Shown here in pieces: positions 9,280-17,569 of a stretch of 64,000 nucleotides of DNA (position 1 is its first letter; the number at the start of each line of letters is the position of its first letter). The DNA is from DATJGR01 sp963787045 (GTDB lineage Bacteria > Pseudomonadota > Gammaproteobacteria > Pseudomonadales > Azotimanducaceae), in contig CAWBBR010000005.1 of the NCBI GenBank assembly GCA_963787045.1, positions 62,001-126,000 of the forward strand, in the 5' to 3' direction. Made by a program: the position numbers and the translations under genes. The notes under the pieces were generated by a model. That model was not told the origin of the DNA. It did no database searches and was given only the letters and a program-made list of their open reading frames with translations.

Positions 9280-11970
9280 ATGGCGCAGGCACAGGCTTTG
9301 CGGCTGCTTTGTGCGGCTCTGTTTAGCGCTATCGCTGGCGTAACGCTGGTCGGCTGCGGCGGTGGAAGCGGCGGCAGCTCGAGCGGATTGCTCGGCGGCG
9401 GACAGGACCCCGATCCGGCGGTACAGGATTTTCCGGTCGCTTACGTCAAGCGTCCGTTGTTGCTCGACGACGACGGCGCACTCTTGACGTTCGACGTGCG
9501 CGATCCGACGGCATTCATGCCAGGCGCCGAACTGTTCATCCGCGATCGTGCATCGGCGAGCGCAGTCGAGCGCAGCATTACGGCCGGTGTGTTTCCGAAC
9601 GACGAGATGGGCAATCCGCCGCAGTACGACGTGAAGGATCTGTCGTCGTCGTACGACGGCAAGCAACTCGTATTCGCAATGCGCGCGCCCGAAATTCCGA
9701 ATGCCGACGACGACGAACAACCCACGTGGAACATCTGGGTATACGACGTTGAATCTTCGTCATTGCACCGCGTGATCTCGTCAGACATCACGGCGGAAAT
9801 CGGCCAGGACGTAGCGCCGCATTTCCTGCCTGACGGGCGCATCGTGTTTGCGTCGACACGACAACGCGATGCGAAAGCCGTTCTGCTCGACGAAGGCAAG
9901 CCGCAGTTCGCCGCACAAGTAGAGACCCGTCAGGAAGACGCGTTGTCGCTGCACGTGATGGATGCAGACGGCGGGAACATCCATCAGATTTCGTTCAACC
10001 AGAGCCACGACATGGATCCGTCGGTACTGGCAGATGGACGCATCGTGTACGCGCGCTGGGACAACGCCGCGAATCAGGATGCGTTCAGCCTTTACACGAT
10101 GAATCCGGACGGCACCGAGCAGAAAGTACTGTACGGAACGCATAGCCACGACACCGGGCCGAATGGCGAAGCGATCCAGTTCGTCGAACCGCAGGAACTA
10201 CCCGATGGCCGCATCCTCGTCAGCATGCGTCCGTCCACCGCGGAGTCGCACCTCGGCGCGGCGCTGGTTGCGATCGATACCGCCGCCTACGTCGATCACG
10301 ATCAACCGACGTTTTCCAACGCGGGCCTGACCGCAGACGCGCAGGAACTGCTGGTGCCGGGCGACGTGCAGCTGAATGCGGTGCCGTCGCCGCGCGGCCG
10401 CTTCGCCAGCGTGGCGCCGTTGTACGACGGATCCGACCGGCTGCTCGTAACGTGGAGCCAGTGCCGTTTGCTCGACCCGGCGAGCCCGGACCCGCTCAAT
10501 CCGATCATCATCCCGTGCACGCCCGCGCTGCTCGCGATGCAGGGCATTGAAGAAGCACCGCCGCTGTACGGCGTCTGGATGTTCAACGTCACCGACGGCA
10601 CGCAGCAGCCTCTCGTCACGCCGCAGGAAGGCTTCGCGTACACCGAAGCGGTGGTCATGGAAGCGCGTACTCCGCCGGCCGTGCGCCTCGACAAAGTCGC
10701 TGGGCTCGATTTCGATCCTGACCTCGTTTCGGAGAGCGTCGGCGAAGTGCACATCCGCAGCGTCTACGATATCGACGGCACGGCGACAGCTTCGATCGAT
10801 ACGTTGCGCGATCCGGCGCTAACAACGGCCGCGCAGCGACCTGCGCGTTTCCTGCGCGTGATCAAGCCGGTGTCGCTGCCTGATCGCGATGTCCTGGACA
10901 TCGACAACTCGGCATTCGGCGCCAGCAACTTCATGCGCGAGATCATCGGATACGCACCGATCGAACCCGATGGCTCGGTCAAGATGAAAGTGCCGGCGAA
11001 CATCGCATTCGGCGTCGAAGTCCTCGATGCAAACGGTCGTCGCATTTCGGAACGGCATCTGAACTGGATGACGGTCAAGGCCGGCGAAGTGATCGAGTGC
11101 AATGGGTGTCACACGCGGCAGAGCGAACTGCCGCACGGTCGCCCCGATGCGGAAGCGCCGTCAGCCAACGCCGGTGCGACCGCGGACGGTTCACCGTTCC
11201 CGAACACCGACCCGGCGCTGTTCGCGAACGCGGGCGAGACGATGGCTGAAACGTACACGCGCATCCATGGCGTGCCGAAGCCGAATGTCGACATCAAGTT
11301 CGACGACGTGTGGACGGATCCGAACGTACGCGCGAAGGATGCGAGCTTTGCGTACGCGTATGCGGCGCTGACGACGACTCCGCCGGTCGATCCCGGTTGT
11401 GTCGCGAACTGGACGGCGAGCTGCCGCATCATCGTGAACTACGAAACGTCGATTCATCCGCTGTGGAGCGTTCCGCGTCTGGCCGCCGACGGCGTTACGA
11501 ACGCAACCTGCAACTCGTGTCACTCGCCGGCTGATGCAATGGGTGCTGCGCAAGTGCCGGCGGCGCAGCTCGATTTGTCGGACGGCGCATCGCCTGACGA
11601 AGCCGCGCAGTTCAACAGTTATCGCGAATTGCTGTTTTCGGACAATCAACAGGAAGTGGTGAACGGCGCATTGGTCGACAGCCTGATTCAGGATACCGAT
11701 GCGAACGGAAATCCACTGTTCCAGATGGACGGAAACGGCAACCTGATTCTGGATGCCAACGGTCAACCGATTCCGGTGCTCGTGAACGTGACGACGTCGG
11801 CGCCGGCATCGCCCGCGGGTGCGTTGGCGAGCCCGCGCTTCTTCTCGCGATTCAATGCGGGCGGGTCGCACGCCGGCTGGCTCACGCCGGCGGAATTGAA
11901 GTTGGTCTCGGAATGGTTGGACATTGGCGCACAGTATTTCAATGACCCATTTGCCGTGCCCCCCGCCTAA
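9280..11970 (+). CDS. Lipoprotein with beta-propeller-like N-terminus and two CxxCH motifs (hydrazine-synthase-alpha-like architecture)
   Basis: 896 residues from ATG 9280, with GAGGT about 8 bases upstream; a TTG directly before it is an alternative. Signal peptide with lipobox (TLVGC, Cys26) and a Gly/Ser linker. The N-terminal half carries TolB-like blade motifs (LPDGRIVFASTR, LADGRIVYARWD, LPDGRILVSMR). CxxCH motifs lie near 607-611 (CNGCH) and 744-748 (CNSCH). A propeller followed by haem motifs resembles the alpha-subunit fold of hydrazine synthase, but no anammox partners are present, so a general extracellular redox role is likelier. First gene of the rightward operon; the next gene starts 55 bases on. 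Confidence 0.75.
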   Translation: MAQAQALRLLCAALFSAIAGVTLVGCGGGSGGSSSGLLGGGQDPDPAVQDFPVAYVKRPLLLDDDGALLTFDVRDPTAFMPGAELFIRDRASASAVERSITAGVFPNDEMGNPPQYDVKDLSSSYDGKQLVFAMRAPEIPNADDDEQPTWNIWVYDVESSSLHRVISSDITAEIGQDVAPHFLPDGRIVFASTRQRDAKAVLLDEGKPQFAAQVETRQEDALSLHVMDADGGNIHQISFNQSHDMDPSVLADGRIVYARWDNAANQDAFSLYTMNPDGTEQKVLYGTHSHDTGPNGEAIQFVEPQELPDGRILVSMRPSTAESHLGAALVAIDTAAYVDHDQPTFSNAGLTADAQELLVPGDVQLNAVPSPRGRFASVAPLYDGSDRLLVTWSQCRLLDPASPDPLNPIIIPCTPALLAMQGIEEAPPLYGVWMFNVTDGTQQPLVTPQEGFAYTEAVVMEARTPPAVRLDKVAGLDFDPDLVSESVGEVHIRSVYDIDGTATASIDTLRDPALTTAAQRPARFLRVIKPVSLPDRDVLDIDNSAFGASNFMREIIGYAPIEPDGSVKMKVPANIAFGVEVLDANGRRISERHLNWMTVKAGEVIECNGCHTRQSELPHGRPDAEAPSANAGATADGSPFPNTDPALFANAGETMAETYTRIHGVPKPNVDIKFDDVWTDPNVRAKDASFAYAYAALTTTPPVDPGCVANWTASCRIIVNYETSIHPLWSVPRLAADGVTNATCNSCHSPADAMGAAQVPAAQLDLSDGASPDEAAQFNSYRELLFSDNQQEVVNGALVDSLIQDTDANGNPLFQMDGNGNLILDANGQPIPVLVNVTTSAPASPAGALASPRFFSRFNAGGSHAGWLTPAELKLVSEWLDIGAQYFNDPFAVPPA

Positions 11971-12025
11971 CCACACACTTGAGGCGCGCCCGCAGGCTTT
12001 CGATTTCTCGTAGAGGACAGGGACA

Positions 12026-12787
12026 GTGATCGGCCGGAAACGGATAACGGCATTTCTACTCAGGACATCGCTGGTGCTCGCCGCGCTGGCGTTCGGCATG
12101 CCTGCCGACGCCAAGTATCAGCCCGAAGTCGTCGTATCGGACCCGTACATCGATCTGCATACCGGTCCCGGGCGCGGCTATCCGATTTTCTACGTGGCGG
12201 CGCAAGGCGACCGGATCACGATCCTGAAAGAGCAGACCGAGTGGTACAAGGTGCGCACGCCACGCGGCAAAGAGGGTTGGGTGAACGTCTCGCAGATGTC
12301 GAGCACGCTCGACCTGGACGGCCAACCGGTGGACTTCCCGCAATACGGTCTCAACGAATTCGGCAAGCGGCGCTGGACCTTCGGCTTCGGCGCCGGTGAC
12401 TTCGGCGGCGCGCGCATTCTGAGCGCGACCGGTACGTTCGCGTTGACGCAGAACATCGGTTTCGAATTGGTCGGTTCGCAGGTGCTGGGTGATTACTCCG
12501 ACGGCCTGATGGGCACCGCGAGCATTGTCATGTCGCCGTTCCCGGAGTGGCGCATATCACCGTTTTTCGAGATCGGCACCGGCGTGATCAACGTGAGCCC
12601 GCAAACGACGATCGTGCAGTCGCAGGATCGCACCGATGAGGTCGCGCACGCTGGTATTGGCGCCGACGTTTATCTGAGCAAACGCTTCATTTTCCGTGCG
12701 GAGTACAAACGCCACACGGTGCTGACGAGTCGGGATGACAACGAAGAGATCGACGAATGGATAGCAGGATTCAGCTTTTTCTTGTAG
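12026..12787 (+). CDS. SH3-domain outer-membrane beta-barrel protein
   Basis: 253 residues from GTG 12026, with a purine-rich GAGGACAGGG just upstream. The signal peptide ends near PADA (residue 28). Residues about 35-95 form a bacterial SH3 domain (IDLHTGPGRGYPIFYV, GWVNVSQM). The remainder alternates like a small outer-membrane beta-barrel and ends in WIAGFSFFL, an aromatic C-terminus typical of BAM substrates. It overlaps the next barrel gene by 31 bases. The SH3 domain may grip peptidoglycan while the barrel sits in the outer membrane; that arrangement is inferred. Confidence 0.75.
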   Translation: MIGRKRITAFLLRTSLVLAALAFGMPADAKYQPEVVVSDPYIDLHTGPGRGYPIFYVAAQGDRITILKEQTEWYKVRTPRGKEGWVNVSQMSSTLDLDGQPVDFPQYGLNEFGKRRWTFGFGAGDFGGARILSATGTFALTQNIGFELVGSQVLGDYSDGLMGTASIVMSPFPEWRISPFFEIGTGVINVSPQTTIVQSQDRTDEVAHAGIGADVYLSKRFIFRAEYKRHTVLTSRDDNEEIDEWIAGFSFFL

Positions 12788-13407
12788 CGGCGCTGATCGG
12801 ATCGATGTCGGCGCCAAATGCGATTGCCGCGCAGCCGAAAGATCTCGAGCTCGAGCCGCTCGTGGTGCGAGAGCCCGAACGTCGCGAGGTGAAGGTCGAC
12901 GACATCGACTCGGAGAATTTCGAGATTGGTGCGTACGGCGGCGTCCTCGACGTACAGGACTTCGGTTCGAATCCGGTATACGGCATCCGCGCCGCCTACC
13001 ACGTGACCGAAGATTTCTTCCTCGAGGGTTTGTACGGCCGCAGCGAACTCGGCAAGACGAGCTTCGAGAAACTATCGGGCAACGTCGAACTGTTGACGGA
13101 TGACGACCGCCAGTTCAGCTACTACAACCTGTCGGTGGGCTACAACATCCTGCCGGGCGAAGCGTTCGTCGGCCGCAAGTACGCGTTTCGCGGCGGACTG
13201 TACCTGATCGCCGGTGCCGGCAGTTCCGACTTCGCCGGCGACCAGCGCTTCACGATCAGCGGCGGGTTCGGCTATCGGATGGCGGCGACCGATTGGTTGT
13301 CGCTGCGCATCGACGTACGCGACTACGTTTTCGAGTCGGACCTTCTCGGCAGCAACGAGACGCTGAACAACCTCGAGTTCACCGGCGGTCTGACGGTCTT
13401 TTTCTGA
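12757..13407 (+). CDS. Outer-membrane beta-barrel domain protein
   Basis: 216 residues with a signal peptide (MDSRIQLFLVAALIGSMSAP), an acidic/basic linker, and then repeating amphipathic strands (FFLEGLYGRSELG, FSYYNLSVGYNIL, YLIAGAGSSDF, TISGGFGYRMA) ending FTGGLTVFF. The terminal Phe and strand pattern are those of an 8-stranded-type outer-membrane barrel. It starts inside the preceding SH3-barrel gene, so translation is probably coupled, and the two barrels look distantly related to each other. Known relatives lie in myxobacteria and gammaproteobacteria, by my recollection of the family. Confidence 0.75.
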   Translation: MDSRIQLFLVAALIGSMSAPNAIAAQPKDLELEPLVVREPERREVKVDDIDSENFEIGAYGGVLDVQDFGSNPVYGIRAAYHVTEDFFLEGLYGRSELGKTSFEKLSGNVELLTDDDRQFSYYNLSVGYNILPGEAFVGRKYAFRGGLYLIAGAGSSDFAGDQRFTISGGFGYRMAATDWLSLRIDVRDYVFESDLLGSNETLNNLEFTGGLTVFF

Positions 13408-13417
13408 GGTGATTCCC

Positions 13418-13642
13418 ATGTGCCGCAACATCGTACTTCTGTTGGTCGTTCTGGTCGCCGCCGGCGGTTGCACGTCGATCAAACCGTGGGTGAGCCCGTA
13501 CGAACGGAACAACCTCGCCGATCCGATCATGAGCTTCAGCCGCGATCCGGTCGCAGCCACGTACCTCGAGCACGTGTATGAGTCGCGCACCGGCGCACGC
13601 GGCGCAGAGGGTGGGGCAGGGGGCGGTTGTGGTTGCAGCTAA
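13418..13642 (+). CDS. DUF4266-type small lipoprotein
   Basis: 74 residues from ATG 13418, with GAGGTG spaced 6 bases upstream. The lipobox AAGGC is at residues 15-19. The mature peptide is short: KPWVSPYERNNLADPIM, then a Gly-rich tail ending GGGCGCS. This WV.P.ER..LADP.M pattern with a terminal Gly/Cys tail is the DUF4266 signature. Such genes are regularly found directly before DUF3570 genes, as here (14-base overlap). Function unknown; probably a small outer-membrane accessory to the barrel. Confidence 0.8.
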   Translation: MCRNIVLLLVVLVAAGGCTSIKPWVSPYERNNLADPIMSFSRDPVAATYLEHVYESRTGARGAEGGAGGGCGCS

Positions 13643-14780
13643 GCACCTGCATTCGGCAGTGAAGCTCGCGCTCGCACTGCTCGCAGTGTTGCCCGGCATT
13701 ACGAGTGCCGCGATCCTTCCGGAGGACCGCGCGGACGTGATGTATCACGGTTACGACGGTGGCGGTCTCGAGGTCAACGGAACGTCGGTGCTCGTGCGCA
13801 AAGGTTTCAACGACAAAGTGTCGGTGTGGGGAAACTACTACGTCGACATGATCAGCAGCGCTTCCATCGACGTCGTTGCAACGGCGAGCCCATACGAGGA
13901 AACCCGCAACGAATACAGCGGCGGCATCGACTATCTGTCGGGCAAGACGATGATGGGAATCGCGTACATCCGTAGCGAGGAGGACGACTACCTCGCCAAT
14001 ACGGCGCGCTTCGGAATCAGTCAGGACTTCTTCGGCGACCTGACCACGCTCGGCATTTCCTATGCACGGGGTTGGAACGACGTCATGAAGAACGGCGATC
14101 CGACTTTCAAGGAACACACCACTCGGCAGGATTGGCGCGTCGACCTGTCGCAGATCGTCACGCCGAACATGGTGCTGAACTTCGGCTACGAAGGGATCAG
14201 CGACGACGGCTACCTGCACGATCCGTATCGTTCGGCCCGATATCTCGATCCTTCGTCTGCGAAGGGTTATAGCTACGAAACGGAAGTGACGCCCGGCACG
14301 AAGACGTCGAGCGCGTGGGCGATACGCGGTATGTACTATTTGCCGTATCGTGCGTCGGCGCGCGCCGAATATCGGTACTACACCGATACGTGGGGTGTGG
14401 AAGGCTGGAACATCGAGTTCGGGTATGTCCAACCGTTGCCCTATGGGGTGACGCTGGATTTGAGCTACCGCTACTACACGCAGGGCACGGCCGACTTCTA
14501 CAGCGACCTGTATCCGTACCAGAACTCGCAGAACTTTCTGAGCCGCGACAAGGAACTGTCGGAGTTTTCGTCGAACTCGCTCGGCATCGGACTGACGTAC
14601 GCGTTCGGCTCCAGCTTCGCACCGTACTTCAAGCGCGGCGAGTTCAGCCTGTTCGCGGACTACATTCAGTTCACGTACGAGGACTTTCGCGACGTGCTGA
14701 AAGCTGGCACGCCGGGCGACGAGCCGTTGTACAAGATGGACTCGACGATCATCAGGGCGTTCGTCTCGTTCTGGTACTGA
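13629..14780 (+). CDS. DUF3570 outer-membrane protein
   Basis: About 383 residues if translation starts at GTG 13629, preceded by a G-rich stretch; GTG 13611 or an earlier codon at 13578 are alternatives, since the frame is open upstream. The signal peptide is HSAVKLALALLAVLPGITSA. The body is rich in Tyr-bearing strands (YYVDMISSASIDVVATASPY, SLGIGLTYAF, ADYIQFTYEDF) and ends IIRAFVSFWY, an aromatic barrel terminus. DUF3570 proteins are predicted outer-membrane barrels, often linked to DUF4266, thioredoxin and ApbE genes; no ApbE is visible here. Last gene of the rightward operon. Confidence 0.8.
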   Translation: MVAAKHLHSAVKLALALLAVLPGITSAAILPEDRADVMYHGYDGGGLEVNGTSVLVRKGFNDKVSVWGNYYVDMISSASIDVVATASPYEETRNEYSGGIDYLSGKTMMGIAYIRSEEDDYLANTARFGISQDFFGDLTTLGISYARGWNDVMKNGDPTFKEHTTRQDWRVDLSQIVTPNMVLNFGYEGISDDGYLHDPYRSARYLDPSSAKGYSYETEVTPGTKTSSAWAIRGMYYLPYRASARAEYRYYTDTWGVEGWNIEFGYVQPLPYGVTLDLSYRYYTQGTADFYSDLYPYQNSQNFLSRDKELSEFSSNSLGIGLTYAFGSSFAPYFKRGEFSLFADYIQFTYEDFRDVLKAGTPGDEPLYKMDSTIIRAFVSFWY

Positions 14781-14804
14781 AGTCCAAGTTCCGGACCGCT
14801 TCTG

Positions 14805-14810
14805 TATAAT
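14805..14810 (+). promoter_or_regulatory. -10 element of the gltX promoter
   Basis: A perfect TATAAT lies 30 bases before the gltX start. The -35 region 17 bases upstream is weak. Confidence 0.55.
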
Positions 14811-14839
14811 GCGCGCCCTTTCCTAGCGGAACCGCGCGC

Positions 14840-16339
14840 ATGAACGTTCGCACCCGTGTGGCGCCGTCACCGACGGGGGATCCTCACCTCGGGACTGCCT
14901 ATGTCGCGTTGATCAATCAGGTCTTCGCGCGCAGCCAGGGCGGCCAGTTCATCTTACGTATCGAAGACACCGACGTGGCGCGCAGCTCGCGCGCCTCCGA
15001 GCGGATGATCGTCGACGCGTTGCGATGGCTCGGCCTCGATTGGGACGAAGGTCCCGACGTCGGCGGCAGCTGCGGTTCTTACCGGCAGAGCGAACGCAAG
15101 GAGATCTACCGAACGCACGCGACCGGTCTGCTCGACGACGGCCACGCGTTCTATTGCTTCTGCACGCCCGAGCGATTGGACCAACTGCGCGCCGAGCAGA
15201 CCGCGCGGGGCGAAAACACCCGCTATGACGGTCGCTGCCTCGCGCTCGATCGGCAAACCGCGGAACGGCGCATTGCGTCGGGCGAGCCACACGTCGTCCG
15301 CATGAAGGTTCCGACGGACGGCATCTGCCGTTTCACCGACGTGCTGCGCGGCGAAATCGAAATCCCGTATTCGCAGATCGACATGCAGGTGCTGATCAAG
15401 GCCGATGGCTATCCGACGTACCACATGGCGGTGGTGGTCGATGATCATCTGATGCGGATCACGCACATCCTGCGAGGCGAAGACTGGATCAGCTCGGTGC
15501 CGAAGCACGTGCTGCTATACCAGTATTTCGGTTGGGAAATGCCGGTGTTCTGTCATCTGCCGCTGTTGCGAAATCCCGACGGCAGCAAGCTGTCGAAGCG
15601 CCGCAACCCGACGAGCATCAACTACTACCGTCGTGCGGGCTATTTGCCCGAGGCGCTCATCAACTACCTCGGGCGGATGGGATGGTCGATGCCCGATCAG
15701 CGCGAGATGTTCGGGCGGGACGAGATGATCGAAGTGTTCGACATCAAGCGCATTTCGCTCGGTGGTCCTGTGTTCGATTTCACCAAGTTGAACTGGTTGA
15801 ACGGGCAGTACATTCGCAAGCTGTCGCCGCACGAATTCCTCGATCGCGTTCGCGACTGGGCATTTCGCGACGATCAACTCGAAGCGCTGGTGCCGCTCGT
15901 ACAGGAACGCACCGAACGACTCATCGATCTCGTTCCGCTCGCAGGCTATCTGATCGGCGATCGGCGCGCGGTTTCCCCGGACGACTTCGCGCACAAAGAT
16001 CTGCAGGAGGACGACGCCAAGCGGATCCTGCAGTTCGTGTTGTGGTGGCTCGACGAAGTTCGCGAATGGGATCGCGAGACGCTACATGCTGGCGTGCAGC
16101 GAATCGCGGGCGCGATGGGATTCAAGATCCGCGATTTTCTGTTTCCGCTGTTCGTCGCAGTGTCGGGACAGCCGGTGTCGCTCCCGTTGTACGACTCGAT
16201 GGTGGTGCTCGGCCCGGACCTCACGCGCATGCGCATTCGCGACGCCGTCGAGGTGCTCGGCGGCGTGTCGAAGAAGCTCACGAAGAAGTGGGAGAAGGAG
16301 TTCCGCGAGTTGGTTGACACCCCTACAGGTGCCGCCTAA
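14840..16339 (+). CDS. gltX: Glutamyl-tRNA synthetase
   Basis: 499 residues, the usual length for a class I GluRS. It attaches glutamate to tRNA-Glu in the cytosol. The HIGH-type motif is in VAPSPTGDPHLGTAY, the KMSKS-type motif is GSKLSKRR near residue 250, and FILRIEDTD is the family signature. The C-terminal helical anticodon-binding part is complete (SKKLTKKWEKEF). It is followed 22 bases later by tRNA-Ala. The same neighbour, tRNA-Ala(GGC), lies near gltX in E. coli, so this is conserved synteny. Confidence 0.97.
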   Translation: MNVRTRVAPSPTGDPHLGTAYVALINQVFARSQGGQFILRIEDTDVARSSRASERMIVDALRWLGLDWDEGPDVGGSCGSYRQSERKEIYRTHATGLLDDGHAFYCFCTPERLDQLRAEQTARGENTRYDGRCLALDRQTAERRIASGEPHVVRMKVPTDGICRFTDVLRGEIEIPYSQIDMQVLIKADGYPTYHMAVVVDDHLMRITHILRGEDWISSVPKHVLLYQYFGWEMPVFCHLPLLRNPDGSKLSKRRNPTSINYYRRAGYLPEALINYLGRMGWSMPDQREMFGRDEMIEVFDIKRISLGGPVFDFTKLNWLNGQYIRKLSPHEFLDRVRDWAFRDDQLEALVPLVQERTERLIDLVPLAGYLIGDRRAVSPDDFAHKDLQEDDAKRILQFVLWWLDEVREWDRETLHAGVQRIAGAMGFKIRDFLFPLFVAVSGQPVSLPLYDSMVVLGPDLTRMRIRDAVEVLGGVSKKLTKKWEKEFRELVDTPTGAA

Positions 16340-16361
16340 CATCGCCAGCCTTCACGATTTT

Positions 16362-16437
<76 letters not shown>

Positions 16438-16450
16438 ATTTTCCGCTAAC

Positions 16451-16660
16451 TCAGTACCCGCGCTTCAGAATCTGCTTCTGCAGCTTCTCGTAGTTCTGCT
16501 GGTCGATGGCGCCTTGATCGAGCGCCTTCTTGAGATCTTCGAGTTGCTGACCCTGCGACACGGTGGACACGTGCTGGTTGACGTCGGCGCCGCCGCAGCC
16601 GACGAAGGCCGTCGAACTGACGAGCAACAATGCAACCGCGAGTTTTCGATTCAATCTCAT
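16451..16660 (-). CDS. Small lipoprotein with SHOCT-like helical C-terminus (paralogue 1)
   Basis: 69 residues from ATG 16660, chosen because GGAGG lies 6 bases upstream. Signal peptide with lipobox (STAFVGC). The C-terminus DLKKALDQGAIDQQNYEKLQKQILKRGY fits the SHOCT pattern: a short hydrophobic/charged helix pair in which 'L..G.I....YE..K..L' is conserved. SHOCT motifs occur at the ends of many otherwise different proteins and may mediate oligomerisation. It lies 10 bases downstream of a clear paralogue on the same strand. Confidence 0.8.
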   Translation of the reverse strand: MRLNRKLAVALLLVSSTAFVGCGGADVNQHVSTVSQGQQLEDLKKALDQGAIDQQNYEKLQKQILKRGY

Positions 16661-16670
16661 GACGCCTCCG

Positions 16671-16880
16671 TTAGTTCGACAGCGAGCGCTTGATGAGGTC
16701 ATCGCGTGCTTTCTGATATTGCTTTTCGTTCATCGCTCCGGATTTGTAGGAGTTCTGAAGGTCGATCAACTGCTGTCCGATGGAGACCGTCGTGGTGGTG
16801 GTCTTGACGGACGTACCGCCGCAACCGCCGCAGACGAGCGCTATTACGACACAGGCCGTCAGCGCTTTTGCGTTTCGCAT
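16671..16880 (-). CDS. Small lipoprotein with SHOCT-like helical C-terminus (paralogue 2)
   Basis: 69 residues with a signal peptide and lipobox (ALVCGGC), a Thr-rich linker (KTTTTTVSIGQQL), then DLQNSYKSGAMNEKQYQKARDDLIKRSL. The length and layout match the downstream gene exactly (GQQL.DL....G.....Y.....), so the pair arose by tandem duplication. AGGGCAGAG lies 4 bases before the ATG. Function unknown. Confidence 0.8.
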   Translation of the reverse strand: MRNAKALTACVVIALVCGGCGGTSVKTTTTTVSIGQQLIDLQNSYKSGAMNEKQYQKARDDLIKRSLSN

Positions 16881-17140
16881 AGCTCTGCCCTTTCTGGATC
16901 AAAGTGGACTCGGGAGGAAAGATCTTAGCACCAACGGTTTCGTTTGCGAAAATCGACGCGGCTAGCGTCGGACACTTCGTGGCGCGCGATGTGCCGAGTC
17001 GGGTCGATCCCAACGCGGCGCCTAAGGGGCGATCGCAGCGAAATGGACCGCGCGGCTGGGTGGACTATTGAGCGCCGAAGCTGCTTCAATGTCGTGATCT
17101 TCGGGGCGTTTGTGCCCGCGTGAATCGTCAGGAATGCAAC

Positions 17141-17551
17141 ATGACGGATGGGAACGGGCAGCCGCCAAATGACGTCGATCTGCGCGGAAGTTGGGTCAAC
17201 CAGAACAATTCCGTGCTATGGATCGAGGAACAGTCCGATGGGCAGATCGAGGGCCGCTTCTCCTCGCAGAAAGGCCGCGCAGCAAAAGGCGTGACATATG
17301 TTGTGCGCGGATGCGTGAACGGCGAGCTGGCGAGTTTTGCGGTGAACTTCCGCAACGACGACTCGAATCTGTCGGCGATCACCAGCTTCTCGGGTCGGTA
17401 CGTCCGCGGGGCGGACGGCGTCGAGCGCCTCCACACGCTGTGGATCCTCTCGCGGCAATACGAAGACGAGGCGAAAGCGAAGCCGACTCAGGCGTGGAAT
17501 TCCTTCATCACCAATGCGGATGTCTTCGAGCGTCGACAGACGGTCGATTGA
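17141..17551 (+). CDS. Avidin/streptavidin-family biotin-binding protein
   Basis: 136 residues from ATG 17141, with AGGA 7 bases upstream; a GTG at 17120 would add seven residues and has no better ribosome site. The fold markers of the avidin family are all present. By alignment with streptavidin, Asn20, Ser24, Ser42, Trp101, Trp119 and Asp127 match pocket residues N23, S27, S45, W108, W120 and D128. Tyr43 is replaced by Phe40, and W79 by Phe. No signal peptide is seen with either start, whereas known bacterial avidins are usually exported. It should bind biotin, perhaps more weakly. It stands alone, 19 bases before a MATE exporter. Confidence 0.85.
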   Translation: MTDGNGQPPNDVDLRGSWVNQNNSVLWIEEQSDGQIEGRFSSQKGRAAKGVTYVVRGCVNGELASFAVNFRNDDSNLSAITSFSGRYVRGADGVERLHTLWILSRQYEDEAKAKPTQAWNSFITNADVFERRQTVD

Positions 17552-17569
17552 CGCAGTTGGGGGAATCGC

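Noticed and set aside
9110..9292. Short minus-strand ORF in the divergent promoter region
   Set aside because: It overlaps the start of the rightward lipoprotein and has no signal or domain.
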